From positions 1,240,001 through 1,304,000 of the forward strand of contig NZ_CP121463.1 in NCBI RefSeq assembly GCF_029690065.1: a DNA stretch of 64,000 nt, written 5' to 3'. The position numbers were made by a program, and so were the translations under genes. Source of the DNA: Arthrobacter sp. Y-9. GTDB lineage: Bacteria > Actinomycetota > Actinomycetes > Actinomycetales > Micrococcaceae. The notes beneath the pieces were generated by a model. The model had not been told where the DNA came from, did not search any database, and saw only the letters and a program-made list of their open reading frames with translations. Shown piece after piece: positions 55,060 to 63,513 of the stretch (position 1 is the stretch's first letter; every line of letters starts with the position of its first letter).

Positions 55060-57157
55060 GACGCCCGCGGCCACGCAGGAGCCGGAGGAGGAGACCAGGA
55101 GGGACAGCCCCGCCATCCGGCGGGCGCTGTCCCTCCTGGACACCGCCGTCGGCAGTCTCGGAGGCCAGAACCGCCCCGGCCAGCACGAGATGGTGCGGCA
55201 GGTCGCCGCCTCCCTGGAGGAGCAGCGTCATCTGCTCGTCCAGGCGGGCACCGGCACCGGCAAGTCGCTCGGGTACCTCGTGCCTGTGATCGACGACGCG
55301 GTGCGCAATGGGCACCGTGCCGTCATCTCGACGGCGACGCTCGCGCTGCAGGCTCAGATCATGGGCCGGGATCTGCCCCGGCTGCTCGAGACCGTCACCC
55401 CTGAGCTCCCTCGTCCGGTGAAGACCGCCCTCGTGAAGGGCCGATCGAATTACCTGTGCCTGCACAAGGTGGGCGGCGGCTTCCCGGAGGAGGACGCGTC
55501 GGACGATCAGCTGTTCGGCATGGGGGCCGATGGCGCGCTGTTCAGTTCGAACAACGGTCCGAGCCTCGGCAACGGTCCGGGCACCCAGCTCGGCCGCGAG
55601 ATCCTGAGGCTGCGCGAATGGGCGCAGGAGACCGACACCGGAGACCGGGACGACCTGACCCCGGGCGTCTCCGAACGGGCCTGGCGGCAGGTGTCCGTCA
55701 CGGCGCTGGAATGCCTCGGCCCGGCGAAATGCCCGATGTCCGAAGAGTGCTTCAGTGAGCGGGCCCGGGCCACGGCCGCCGAGTCGGATGTCATCGTCAC
55801 GAACCACGCCATGCTGGCCATCAACGCTTTTGAAGGCGTCGCCGTGCTGCCCGAATACGACGTCGTGGTCGTGGACGAGGCCCATGAATTGCAGGACCGT
55901 GTCACGAGTGCGGTCACCGGTCAGCTGTCCGAGGCGATGGTGACCGCCGCGGCACGGGCCGCCCGCCGTCACGCCCACATCACCGTCGAAGCGCTCGACG
56001 CGGCGGCCGGCGCTCTGGAAGCCGAACTGGGTCTGCTGTCCACCGGCCTGCTGCCACGCGGACCCGAGGAACCGCTCGGCCGGGCCATCGACGCCGTGCG
56101 TGAGGCCTGCCGTGCGGCGCTGTCCGACTCGAAGCCCGAGCAGGGACAGCCTGCCGACGGCGCCCTGCAGGCGGCCCGCTCGCGCCTGACGCAGCTCCTC
56201 GAAGTCAGCGAACGTCTCCTCGTGGCGGCTGAGCGGAAAGAGGTCGTCTGGGTGACCCGCAGCGGCACCTTCGAGCCCGGCACCGGATATCGCCCAGCCG
56301 ACGACGACGCGCCCGCCACCGTGACCGTGGCGCCTCTCAGCGTGGCCATGAAGCTCCGCGACGGACTGTTCGACGGCCACACCGCGATCCTCACCTCGGC
56401 GACCCTCGCCATCGGCGCAGCGTTCGACCAGGCCGCCGGCGATGTGGGTCTGCAGGGTCCGGGCGCCCCCGACTGGGTGGGCGTCGACGTCGGCTCCCCG
56501 TTCGACTACCCGCGTCAGGGCATGCTGTATGTCGCGCGTCATCTGCCCAAACCGGGCCGCGGCATCTCGCCGGAGGCGCTGGACGAGGTGGTGGACCTCA
56601 TCAAGGCCTCGGGCGGTGGGGCCCTGGGCCTGTTCTCCTCACGGAGGGCCGCGGAGGAGGCGGCGGACTACGTCCGCGAACGGGTCGACGTCCCGATCCT
56701 CTGCCAGGGGGAGGCGACGATGAGTTCCCTCATCCAGGAGTTCTCCGACGACCGGGACACGTGTCTCTTCGGCACGCTCACCCTGTGGCAGGGCGTGGAC
56801 GTGCCCGGTGATTCCTGCCGACTGGTCATCATGGACCGGATCCCGTTCCCGCGTCCCGACGATCCGCTCAACACCGCTCGGTCCCGCGCCGTCGCCCAGA
56901 ACGGGGGCAACGGGTTCATGGCGATCTCGGCCAGTAGCGCCGCGATCAAGATGGCCCAGGGCGCGGGGCGCCTCATCCGCTCCACGGGTGACAAGGGCGT
57001 CGTCGCCGTGCTGGACTCCCGGCTCGCCACGGAGCGCTATGGAGGGTTCATCCGGTCCACGTTGCCGCCGTTCTGGCCGACCACCGACCGTCAGGTGGTG
57101 CTGTCGGCGCTCCAACGGCTGTCCGGACGTGAGGAGCCCGCTGCGGCGAAGAGCTGA
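55052..57157 (+). CDS. DinG-family ATP-dependent DNA helicase
   Basis: A 701-residue superfamily 2 helicase of the XPD/DinG group. Walker A AGTGTGKSLGYL is near residue 65 and the DEAH box VVVDEAHEL near residue 275. Four cysteines (NYLCLHK and CLGPAKCPMSEECF) between them are the 4Fe-4S site. C-terminal motifs FSSRRAAEE and QGAGRLIRS (motif VI) complete the helicase. DinG unwinds R-loops and stalled-fork DNA; in E. coli it is SOS-regulated, but I see no SOS box here. ATG 55052 overlaps the hflX stop by 8 bp. Confidence 0.93.
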   Translation: MSETPAATQEPEEETRRDSPAIRRALSLLDTAVGSLGGQNRPGQHEMVRQVAASLEEQRHLLVQAGTGTGKSLGYLVPVIDDAVRNGHRAVISTATLALQAQIMGRDLPRLLETVTPELPRPVKTALVKGRSNYLCLHKVGGGFPEEDASDDQLFGMGADGALFSSNNGPSLGNGPGTQLGREILRLREWAQETDTGDRDDLTPGVSERAWRQVSVTALECLGPAKCPMSEECFSERARATAAESDVIVTNHAMLAINAFEGVAVLPEYDVVVVDEAHELQDRVTSAVTGQLSEAMVTAAARAARRHAHITVEALDAAAGALEAELGLLSTGLLPRGPEEPLGRAIDAVREACRAALSDSKPEQGQPADGALQAARSRLTQLLEVSERLLVAAERKEVVWVTRSGTFEPGTGYRPADDDAPATVTVAPLSVAMKLRDGLFDGHTAILTSATLAIGAAFDQAAGDVGLQGPGAPDWVGVDVGSPFDYPRQGMLYVARHLPKPGRGISPEALDEVVDLIKASGGGALGLFSSRRAAEEAADYVRERVDVPILCQGEATMSSLIQEFSDDRDTCLFGTLTLWQGVDVPGDSCRLVIMDRIPFPRPDDPLNTARSRAVAQNGGNGFMAISASSAAIKMAQGAGRLIRSTGDKGVVAVLDSRLATERYGGFIRSTLPPFWPTTDRQVVLSALQRLSGREEPAAAKS

Positions 57158-57171
57158 GCCGGGCGGCCACC

Positions 57172-57227
57172 ACGACAGACGGCGAGGGCCTGAGCGGATC
57201 TCCGCTCAGGCCCTCGCCGTCTGTCGT
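57172..57227. terminator. Longest perfect terminator, 27-bp arms
   Basis: Arms 57172-57198 and 57201-57227 pair perfectly around TC. It lies between convergent dinG and lexA and is probably bidirectional. Confidence 0.85.
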
Positions 57228-57266
57228 TCGTCTTCCGGCGCGCGCCGCGCCGGCCGGTGGGGTTTC

Positions 57267-57986
57267 TCAGAGTGAGCGCAGCACCGAGACGACCTTGCCC
57301 ATGACGGTGGCATGGTCACCGAGAATCGGCTCATAGCGCGTGTTCTGGGGGAGCAGCCAGGTGTGACCGTCACGCTGGCGGAACGTCTTCACGGTCGCCT
57401 CGTCGTCGAGGAGAGCGGCGACGATGTCCCCGTTCTCGGCGTTGTTCTGGCGCCTGACCACCACCCAGTCGCCGTCGCAGATGGCCGCGTCGATCATCGA
57501 ATCGCCCGCCACCTGGAGCATGAAGAGTTCGCCGTGGCCCACGAGCTGGCGGGGGAGCGGCATGACGTCCTCCACCTGCTGGTCGGCCAGGATCGGGCCA
57601 CCGGCCGCGATGCGCCCGACCAGGGGGACCATGGCGGCGTCCGACGATGTGCTGAGCTCCGCCACGATCGACCGGGGCTCGGGCAGCGACGCCACGCGGG
57701 GAGACTCCCGGGAGTCCAGCGTCAGCGGGATGAGGATCTCCATGGCGCGGGGGCGCTTCGGGTCGCGGCGGATGTAACCGAGGCGCTCCAGCTGGCTCAG
57801 CTGGTGCGTGACGCTGGAGAGGCTCGCGAGCCCCACCGTGTCCCCGATCTCCCGCATCGACGGCGGGTACCCCTTGGCCTCGACCGAGCGCTGGATGGTC
57901 TCCAGGATCTTCTTCTGGCGGGGAGTGAGGCCGCGATTGGCCGGCGCCCTGCCGGGGCCGGCTTCGTTCGATGAACTCCTGGCCAT
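57267..57986 (-). CDS. lexA: SOS repressor LexA
   Basis: LexA represses DNA-damage genes and cuts itself when RecA filaments form. The 239-residue protein has a winged HTH (about residues 22-82, with [20 protein letters not shown]), a linker, the Ala128-Gly129 cleavage site (RIAAGGP), and the Ser163/Lys200 catalytic pair in GDSMIDAA and ATVKTF. The ATG is at 57986. An SOS box lies about 180 nt upstream, giving autoregulation and an unusually long leader with a 9-bp stem. The LysM gene is divergent. Confidence 0.97.
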   Translation of the reverse strand: MARSSSNEAGPGRAPANRGLTPRQKKILETIQRSVEAKGYPPSMREIGDTVGLASLSSVTHQLSQLERLGYIRRDPKRPRAMEILIPLTLDSRESPRVASLPEPRSIVAELSTSSDAAMVPLVGRIAAGGPILADQQVEDVMPLPRQLVGHGELFMLQVAGDSMIDAAICDGDWVVVRRQNNAENGDIVAALLDDEATVKTFRQRDGHTWLLPQNTRYEPILGDHATVMGKVVSVLRSL

Positions 57987-58011
57987 CTGTCACTCCCTGG
58001 ATCTCGTGTGG

Positions 58012-58036
58012 GGCCTCCCCGACCTCCGGGGAGGCC
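58012..58036 (-). promoter_or_regulatory. Hairpin in the lexA leader
   Basis: GGCCTCCCC (58012-58020) pairs exactly with 58028-58036. It lies inside the predicted 209-nt leader of lexA mRNA, 26 nt before the coding start. Its role is unknown. Confidence 0.4.
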
Positions 58037-58164
58037 GGGTCCTCCCGGTCGCTCTCGCCAGCCCCTGGTCCGGGCGGCTCGAAATTTTTGTCAGTGCCCC
58101 CTGGTGTGCTGTTCACCGAAGGAACTCTTCCTGCGTCCAACGCTAGGCCAGGAGGATGCCCGAA

Positions 58165-58180
58165 TCAAACATTTGTTCTA
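58165..58180 (-). promoter_or_regulatory. SOS box near the lexA promoter
   Basis: TCAAACATTTGTTCTA is a weaker box (two half-site mismatches) just downstream of the predicted lexA start point. LexA binding would shut its own transcription. Confidence 0.6.
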
Positions 58181-58187
58181 GCGAGTC

Positions 58188-58229
58188 TTGACAGCGTTCG
58201 TAGCTATGTCCTAAAAATAGTAGTAACAA
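58188..58229. promoter_or_regulatory. Overlapping divergent promoters of lexA and the LysM gene
   Basis: Leftward (lexA): TTGTTA (complement of 58224-58229), 17 nt, TAGCTA (58201-58206). Rightward (LysM gene): TTGACA (58188-58193), 18 nt, TAAAAA (58212-58217). The two promoters share the same 42 bp and are each followed by an SOS box just past the start point. Confidence 0.75.
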
Positions 58230-58232
58230 GGT

Positions 58233-58248
58233 TCGAATACATGTTCGA
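58233..58248 (+). promoter_or_regulatory. SOS box of the LysM gene
   Basis: TCGAATACATGTTCGA has the same one-base deviation as the recA box. It lies about 8 bp past the predicted rightward start point, 73 bp before the LysM ATG. Confidence 0.85.
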
Positions 58249-58320
58249 ACCGAGCTGGATGTACGGCGTATTGCCATCGAACGTAGATGCCAAGCGGCGT
58301 GATGGAAGCGAGGAATCGAA

Positions 58321-58671
58321 ATGTCAGCACAGGCTGTTGCGATCACCGGAACGCAGACTGCTCCGCGGATGCGGTTGACCCGCCGCGGGCGGTTCGTCTT
58401 CTTCGGCCTGCCGGCCGCGCTCCTGCTCGCCGCGATCATCACCGTCGCGCTGGGCATGCTGCTCACGCCGGCCATCGCGAGCGACACGCACTCCGTGGGT
58501 TCGTCTCAGACCGTGGTCGTTCAGCCCGGAGACACGGTCTGGGCCATCGCTCAGCGGGTCGCTCCCGGGCGGGACACCCGTGAAGTGGTCGGTGAGATCG
58601 CTCGCCTGAACGATCTGAAGGCGTCGGAGATCGTTGCGGGGCAGGACCTCTTCGTTCCCGCACAGCGTTGA
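58321..58671 (+). CDS. SOS-inducible membrane LysM protein (ChiZ/DivS-like division inhibitor)
   Basis: A 116-residue protein with a basic N-terminus (residues 1-25), one membrane helix (about 27-52, FVFFGLPAALLLAAIITVAL) and an extracellular LysM domain (about 62-115: VVVQPGDTVWAIAQRV, then LNDLKASEIVAGQDLFVPA). LysM binds cell-wall glycans. Its head-to-head place with lexA and the strong SOS box match ChiZ of mycobacteria, DivS of corynebacteria and YneA of bacilli, which stop division during DNA damage. The exact mechanism here is inferred. The stop codon lies inside the first unit of the tandem repeat. Confidence 0.85.
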   Translation: MSAQAVAITGTQTAPRMRLTRRGRFVFFGLPAALLLAAIITVALGMLLTPAIASDTHSVGSSQTVVVQPGDTVWAIAQRVAPGRDTREVVGEIARLNDLKASEIVAGQDLFVPAQR

Positions 58672-58861
58672 TCAGAACAGCGCTGATCAAAACAGTGCTG
58701 ATCGGGCCAGTGCTGTTCGGGGCAGTGCTGATCAAAACTGCGCTGATCAAAACTGCGCTGATCCACAGCGGAGTTGATTCGGACCAGCGCTGATCCAGTC
58801 CGGCGCTGATCCGGTCCGGCACTGATCAACTCCGGCACTGATCCAGGTCGGCGCTGATCGA
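58664..58861. repeat. Degenerate 15-17 bp minisatellite
   Basis: About 13 units share the core GCGCTGATC or GTGCTGATC, each 15-17 bp apart and varying mainly in the first 5-6 bases. The first unit includes the TGA stop of the LysM gene. The rest fills most of the 344-bp gap before hisC. The unit core reads the same in many copies but spacers vary, so it has diverged after expansion. It encodes nothing convincing and is not a CRISPR array, since repeats are short and there are no unique spacers. Confidence 0.85.
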
Positions 58862-59003
58862 ACTCGCCATTGAGTCGGCGCGACGTCGGCCCGGCCCCTC
58901 TGATCCCGCCTGGCGATCCGCCACTCACCAGCGTGCGTGCCCCGTTCGGTTCGTGGGCCGGCCTGGGTGGAGCAACAATTCAAGGCGGGGGAGCCGGGCA
59001 AAC

Positions 59004-59015
59004 TAGACTGTACGG
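59004..59015 (+). promoter_or_regulatory. -10 of hisC, leaderless start
   Basis: TAGACT (59004-59009) ends 6 nt before the GTG at 59016, without an RBS. Confidence 0.55.
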
Positions 59016-60122
59016 GTGAGCGAACAAATGCAGCGCTTGGCGAAGCTTCCCCTGCGAGACAATCTCCGGGGGATCAGCCCCTACGGTGCCCCCCAGATCG
59101 ACGTCCCCGTGCTTCTGAACGTCAATGAGAACACCCATGGCGTTCCCGCTCCGGTGGTCCAGGCCATCACGGAAGCCGTGACCCACGCCGCCACGACCCT
59201 CAACCGGTACCCGGACCGGGAATTCACGGAACTTCGCACCGCGCTGGCCGACTACCTGGGCCACGGCCTCACCGCCGAGAACATCTGGGCCGCCAACGGG
59301 TCCAATGAAGTGCTGCAGCAGATCCTCCAGGCCTTCGGTGGACCGGGCCGCACCGCACTCGGCTTTCCCCCGACGTACTCCATGTACCCCCTGCTGGCCA
59401 GCGGCACCGACACCGAATATGTGAAGGGCGTCCGCGACGCCGACTTCGAACTCTCCGCGGAGTCCGCTGCGCGGCAGGTGCGTGAACTCGGCCCGAGTGT
59501 CGTCTTCCTGTGCTCTCCGAACAATCCCACCGGCACCAAGCTCGGCCTCGACGTGGTCGAAGCCGTGTATGAAGCGGGCGAGGCGAGCCGGACCATCGTG
59601 ATCGTCGACGAGGCGTACCACGAGTTCGCGCATGAAGGGACTCCGAGCGCCCTCACGCTGCTGCCCGGCCGCGAGCGTCTGATCGTCAGCCGCACGATGA
59701 GCAAGGCCTTCGCCCTGGCGGGCGCCCGTCTGGGCTATCTGGCCGCCGCCCCTGAGATCACCGACGCCCTCCGACTGGTCCGTCTCCCGTACCACCTCTC
59801 GGCGATCACGCAGGCCACCGCCCTGGCCGCTTTGTCTCACCGGGAACTGCTCATGGCGGACGTGGAGGACATCAAGGTCCAGCGCGATCGCATCGTGACG
59901 GAGCTCCGGGAGATGGGTCTGAAGCCCGCGTCCTCGGACTCGAACTACGTCTTCTTCGGCGGCATGGAGGACCCCGCGGCCATCTGGCAGGGCCTCCTGG
60001 ACGCCGGAGTGCTGATCCGCGACGTCGGGATCCCGGGGCATCTCCGGGTCACTGCCGGCACGGAGGCGGAGACCACGGCATTCCTCACCCGGCTCCGGGA
60101 GCTGCTCGGGCATTCCGCCTGA
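59016..60122 (+). CDS. hisC: Histidinol-phosphate aminotransferase
   Basis: HisC transfers an amino group from glutamate to imidazole-acetol phosphate in histidine synthesis. The 368-residue PLP enzyme has [42 protein letters not shown] and the Schiff-base Lys230 in [21 protein letters not shown] 59016 is a probable leaderless start. It opens the his gene run; hisB follows after 134 bp with a hairpin between. No HisD or HisG is in the window. Confidence 0.96.
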   Translation: MSEQMQRLAKLPLRDNLRGISPYGAPQIDVPVLLNVNENTHGVPAPVVQAITEAVTHAATTLNRYPDREFTELRTALADYLGHGLTAENIWAANGSNEVLQQILQAFGGPGRTALGFPPTYSMYPLLASGTDTEYVKGVRDADFELSAESAARQVRELGPSVVFLCSPNNPTGTKLGLDVVEAVYEAGEASRTIVIVDEAYHEFAHEGTPSALTLLPGRERLIVSRTMSKAFALAGARLGYLAAAPEITDALRLVRLPYHLSAITQATALAALSHRELLMADVEDIKVQRDRIVTELREMGLKPASSDSNYVFFGGMEDPAAIWQGLLDAGVLIRDVGIPGHLRVTAGTEAETTAFLTRLRELLGHSA

Positions 60123-60180
60123 ACGGCATCCCGCCCAAGGGCGATCCACCTGTGGACCGGGCGGCCGCCCCTCCGGATCG

Positions 60181-60201
60181 CCGGACCCTCGCGGGGTCCG
60201 G
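60181..60201 (+). terminator. Hairpin between hisC and hisB
   Basis: CCGGACCC (60181-60188) pairs perfectly with 60194-60201 around TCGCG. It may be a partial terminator or an attenuator. No histidine-rich leader peptide is visible. Confidence 0.45.
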
Positions 60202-60256
60202 AACGGCCGGAGACCATCGACATTCACACAGCACGTCATCAGAAGGAGTCTCCCGC

Positions 60257-60871
60257 ATGAGCGCAGCGAGCACGCCCCGCACCGCCAGCATGGAACGCAG
60301 CACGAGCGAGTCGAGCGTATTCGTCAGCATCGATCTGGACGGCACCGGTGTCGCCGAGATCAGCACCACGGTGCCGTTCTACGACCACATGCTCAATGCG
60401 CTGTGCAAGCACTCCCTGATCGACCTGACGGTCCGGGCCACCGGTGACACCCACATCGACGCACACCACACCGTGGAGGACGTGGCCATCACGTTCGGCG
60501 AGGTGCTGAAGAAGGCGCTCGGCGACAAGGCCGGCATCCGTCGCTTCGGCGACGCCACCGTGCCGCTTGATGAGGCGCTGGCGCGCGCCGTCGTCGACGT
60601 CTCCGGGCGTCCGTACCTGGTCCACGAGGGTGAGCCGGCCGGTCAGGAGTACCACCTGATCGGAGGGCACTTCACCGGCTCGCTGACCCGTCACGTCTTC
60701 GAGGCCATCACGCTGCACGCCGGGATCTGCCTCCACATGGATGTGCTGCGCGGCCGCGATCCCCACCACATCGTCGAGGCCCAGTTCAAGGCCTTCGCCC
60801 GTGCCCTGCGTGCGGCGATCGAACCCGATCCCCGCGTCGAGGGCATTCCGTCCACCAAGGGAGCACTGTGA
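60257..60871 (+). CDS. hisB: Imidazoleglycerol-phosphate dehydratase
   Basis: HisB removes water from imidazoleglycerol phosphate. The 204-residue protein is the dehydratase domain only (no phosphatase fusion), with the metal-binding [33 protein letters not shown] and [25 protein letters not shown] motifs. AAGGAG lies 8 nt before the ATG. Its stop overlaps the hisH start (GTGA), so it is translationally coupled to the next gene. Confidence 0.96.
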   Translation: MSAASTPRTASMERSTSESSVFVSIDLDGTGVAEISTTVPFYDHMLNALCKHSLIDLTVRATGDTHIDAHHTVEDVAITFGEVLKKALGDKAGIRRFGDATVPLDEALARAVVDVSGRPYLVHEGEPAGQEYHLIGGHFTGSLTRHVFEAITLHAGICLHMDVLRGRDPHHIVEAQFKAFARALRAAIEPDPRVEGIPSTKGAL

Positions 60872-61659
60872 GCGAGCAGGAGAACACGACGGGTCCCGCC
60901 CAGTCCCTCGAGGACGGCGCGGTCCGCGACGCCCACACCGGCCGGAAGCCGGAGAGTCCGGAGGGGAAACCGACCGTCACCGTGCTGGACTACGGTTCCG
61001 GCAATGTGCGGTCCGCGGTGCGCGCCCTCGAGGCCGCCGGCGCCCAGGTGACCCTGAGCGCCCGGCCCGAGGACGTCCTGAACGCGGACGGCCTGGTCGT
61101 CCCCGGCGTCGGCGCTTTCGCGACCGTCATGAAGGAACTCAAAGACGTCGATGCGATCCGTCTGATCGGCCGTCGCGTGGCCGGTGGACGTCCGGTGCTG
61201 GCCATCTGCGTCGGTCTCCAGGTGCTCTTCGAGAAGGGCGTGGAGCACGGTGTGGAAGCCGAGGGCATGGGCGAATGGCCCGGCACGGTGGAACTGCTGC
61301 CGGCCTCCGTGGTGCCCCACATGGGCTGGAACACCGTCAAGGCCCCCGAAGGAAGCCTCCTGTTCGAGGGTGTGGAGGACGAGCGGTTCTACTTCGTGCA
61401 CTCCTACGGTGTGCAGACCTGGGACTTCGACGTCACGCAGCCGCACATGGCCCCGCCGAAGGTCACCTGGTCCGAGCACGGCGCTCCGTTCATCGCCGCG
61501 GTGGAGAACGGTCCGCTGAGCGCCACCCAGTTCCACCCGGAGAAGTCCGGGGAGGCCGGGGCACGGCTGCTCCGCAATTGGGTCGGCTCTCTGCGCAAGG
61601 GTCGCGCCGCTTCCTCCACGGGGTCCGTGGCGACCCCGGAAGCGGGTGCGGATTCCTGA
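60868..61659 (+). CDS. hisH: Imidazole glycerol phosphate synthase subunit HisH
   Basis: HisH is the glutaminase that gives ammonia to HisF. The 263-residue protein has a polar N-terminal tail (residues 1-32) absent from most homologues, then [32 protein letters not shown], the nucleophile Cys in [11 protein letters not shown] (about residue 113), and the His/Glu pair in [10 protein letters not shown] Ser/Ala tail follows. GTG 60868 overlaps the hisB stop. HisF, its partner, is not in the window. Confidence 0.93.
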   Translation: MSEQENTTGPAQSLEDGAVRDAHTGRKPESPEGKPTVTVLDYGSGNVRSAVRALEAAGAQVTLSARPEDVLNADGLVVPGVGAFATVMKELKDVDAIRLIGRRVAGGRPVLAICVGLQVLFEKGVEHGVEAEGMGEWPGTVELLPASVVPHMGWNTVKAPEGSLLFEGVEDERFYFVHSYGVQTWDFDVTQPHMAPPKVTWSEHGAPFIAAVENGPLSATQFHPEKSGEAGARLLRNWVGSLRKGRAASSTGSVATPEAGADS

Positions 61660-61817
61660 TGTGGTCCATTCTGCTCATGGGCCTGGGCGGCCTGCTGATC
61701 GGTGGGGGGATCTCCTTCATCCAGCAGAAGAAGCCCCGCTGGCTCAGCATCGCGTTCTTCGTCCTGGCCGCCATGGCCTTGGTCGCCGCTTACCTGTTCA
61801 CCCTTGACTCGAAATAG
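61659..61817 (+). CDS. Small two-helix membrane peptide in the his operon
   Basis: A 52-residue peptide with two hydrophobic segments (about residues 1-19 and 28-48) joined by QQKKPRW, and a short polar end. Its ATG overlaps the hisH stop (TGATG), so translation is coupled. It lies 27 bp before priA. Codon use looks like the surrounding genes. The role is unknown, and membrane insertion is only predicted from hydrophobicity. It is easy to miss in annotation. Confidence 0.65.
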   Translation: MWSILLMGLGGLLIGGGISFIQQKKPRWLSIAFFVLAAMALVAAYLFTLDSK

Positions 61818-61844
61818 GCGCCCCGTGCGCCGCCCGGAGGGATC

Positions 61845-62591
61845 ATGACCCAGACCCAGCTTCCCGTCCTTGAGCTGCTGCCCGCCGTCGACGTCGTCGA
61901 CGGCCAGGCCGTGCGGCTCGTCCAGGGCGAGGCCGGCAGTGAGACCAGCTACGGCACGCCGCTCGAGGCCGCGCTCAACTGGCAGCAGAACGGCGCCGAA
62001 TGGGTGCATCTGGTGGACCTGGACGCCGCTTTCGACCGGGGCGACAACGCGGAGATCCTCCGTGAAGTGGTGACCTCGCTCGATCTGAAGGTCGAGCTGT
62101 CCGGAGGTCTGCGGGACGATGCCAGCCTGGAGCGCGCCCTGGTCGACCTCGGCGTGGCCCGCGTGAACCTCGGGACCGCGGCGCTGGAGAACCCCGAATG
62201 GACCGCCCGTGCGATCGAGCGGTTCGGTGACCGGATCGCCGTCGGCCTGGATGTCCGCGGCACCACGCTCGCCGGCCGCGGCTGGACGAAGGAGGGCGGT
62301 GACCTCTGGGAGGTGCTCGCCCGCCTGGAGGACGCCGGCTGCGCACGGTACGTCGTGACGGATGTGACGAAGGACGGCACGCTCCAGGGCCCGAACGTCG
62401 AGCTTCTGCGTCAGATGGTGGAGAAGACCGGGAAGCCGGTCGTCGCTTCGGGCGGCATCTCGAGCCTCGCCGATCTGGAGGCGCTGCGTGCGCTGGTCCC
62501 GCTCGGCGTCGAAGGAGCGATCATCGGCAAAGCCCTGTACTCCGGCGCCTTCACGCTGCCCGAAGCGCTCGACGTGGCCGGACGCCGCTGA
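61845..62591 (+). CDS. priA: Phosphoribosyl isomerase A (HisA/TrpF)
   Basis: A 248-residue TIM barrel that isomerises ProFAR in histidine synthesis; in actinobacteria the PriA form also does the TrpF step of tryptophan synthesis. It has [44 protein letters not shown] and [14 protein letters not shown], and the second phosphate site [16 protein letters not shown] is about 7 nt upstream. Whether this enzyme is bifunctional depends on whether a separate trpF exists, which the window cannot show. Confidence 0.93.
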   Translation: MTQTQLPVLELLPAVDVVDGQAVRLVQGEAGSETSYGTPLEAALNWQQNGAEWVHLVDLDAAFDRGDNAEILREVVTSLDLKVELSGGLRDDASLERALVDLGVARVNLGTAALENPEWTARAIERFGDRIAVGLDVRGTTLAGRGWTKEGGDLWEVLARLEDAGCARYVVTDVTKDGTLQGPNVELLRQMVEKTGKPVVASGGISSLADLEALRALVPLGVEGAIIGKALYSGAFTLPEALDVAGRR

Positions 62592-62598
62592 GGCCGGC

Positions 62599-63459
62599 AT
62601 GACGGAACGTCGCGAACTTCCCGGTCACATCGCCGCGGCTCTCGCCGGGGCGGGCGGTCCGACCGACTCCGCGGGTCGCCCCTGGGCCGGCCGCTCGCTG
62701 GCCGGTGAGGACTCCCACATCCACAACTTCGAGAACGACGACGGCGAGGCGAACCCCGGTCTGACGACGGCGCTCAACGCCCTGCGCGCCGGAACGGGGG
62801 GAGAGGACGGCGTCCTCGACGCCTTGGCGACCTCCCGGGTGTTCATCCCGATCGTGGCTCAGCTGGCCGAGGAGGGCGAAGGGCACGACGGCCTGCACGC
62901 CGACAAGCAGGCCGACATGGCCATGGTCACCATGCAGGCCCCGGACGGTCGGATCGCCATGCCCGTCTTCAGTTCGGTGCGCGCGCTCGAGGCCTGGCAC
63001 CCCGAGGCCCGTCCCGTGGCCGCCTACGCCGCCCGCGCGGCGCTGTCGGCGGTGTCGGAGAAGGCGCAGCTGCTCGTGCTCGACCCCGGCAGCGACTTCA
63101 CCTTCGTGGTACGCCGGGCCCCGCTGTGGGCGCTGGCTCAGCAGAAGCCGTGGATGCCGTCCTACCTGGACCCTGATGTCGCCGAGGCGTTCCGCGCCAG
63201 TGCCGTGGGGCATCCGGAGGTCGGGGACATCCAGGTGCGCCGGGGCTCCGGCGTCGCCGCCCGTGACGCGCGCGGGGAAGAGGTCCCCGGCGGCGGCCTC
63301 GGACCGGAGCTGTGCGTGATCCTCGCGCTGAAGCCCGGACTGGAATCGGCCCAGGTCAGTGCAGTGGTGTCCGCTTTACAGCAGAGCTGGGCGGGAAATG
63401 AAACACTTGCTGAGGGTGTTGATTCGATCGAGGTCAAAGTCACCCTCCATCAAGCCTGA
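62599..63459 (+). CDS. SseB family protein
   Basis: A 286-residue protein with two SseB-like domains. The first (about residues 50-170) has DALATSRVFIPIVAQ and MPVFSSVRALEAWHPEARPV. The second (about 210-286) ends in QSWAGNETLAEGVDSIEVKV. The domain was described as an SseB serine-sensitivity factor, and no reaction is known. It begins 7 bp after the priA stop, a place where actinobacteria often have an SseB gene, so it is probably co-transcribed with the his genes. Confidence 0.88.
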   Translation: MTERRELPGHIAAALAGAGGPTDSAGRPWAGRSLAGEDSHIHNFENDDGEANPGLTTALNALRAGTGGEDGVLDALATSRVFIPIVAQLAEEGEGHDGLHADKQADMAMVTMQAPDGRIAMPVFSSVRALEAWHPEARPVAAYAARAALSAVSEKAQLLVLDPGSDFTFVVRRAPLWALAQQKPWMPSYLDPDVAEAFRASAVGHPEVGDIQVRRGSGVAARDARGEEVPGGGLGPELCVILALKPGLESAQVSAVVSALQQSWAGNETLAEGVDSIEVKVTLHQA

Positions 63460-63513
63460 TCCTCCGTGCCGGGAAGCGCGGGGTGATCACGACTCGCGCA
63501 AAGGAACAGAGAC

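Noticed and set aside
58664-58861. CRISPR array
   Set aside because: Repeat cores are about 9 bp, spaced 15-17 bp, with no unique spacers of 30 bp and no cas genes nearby.
58551-58928. A minus-strand frame with repeated Asp-Gln-Arg/His residues over the minisatellite
   Set aside because: The repeated peptide is a by-product of the 15-bp DNA repeat; copies with 16-17 bp spacing would break a stable repeat protein, and no start or RBS is seen.
60123-60256. Histidine attenuator with leader peptide between hisC and hisB
   Set aside because: There is a hairpin but no short frame rich in histidine codons.
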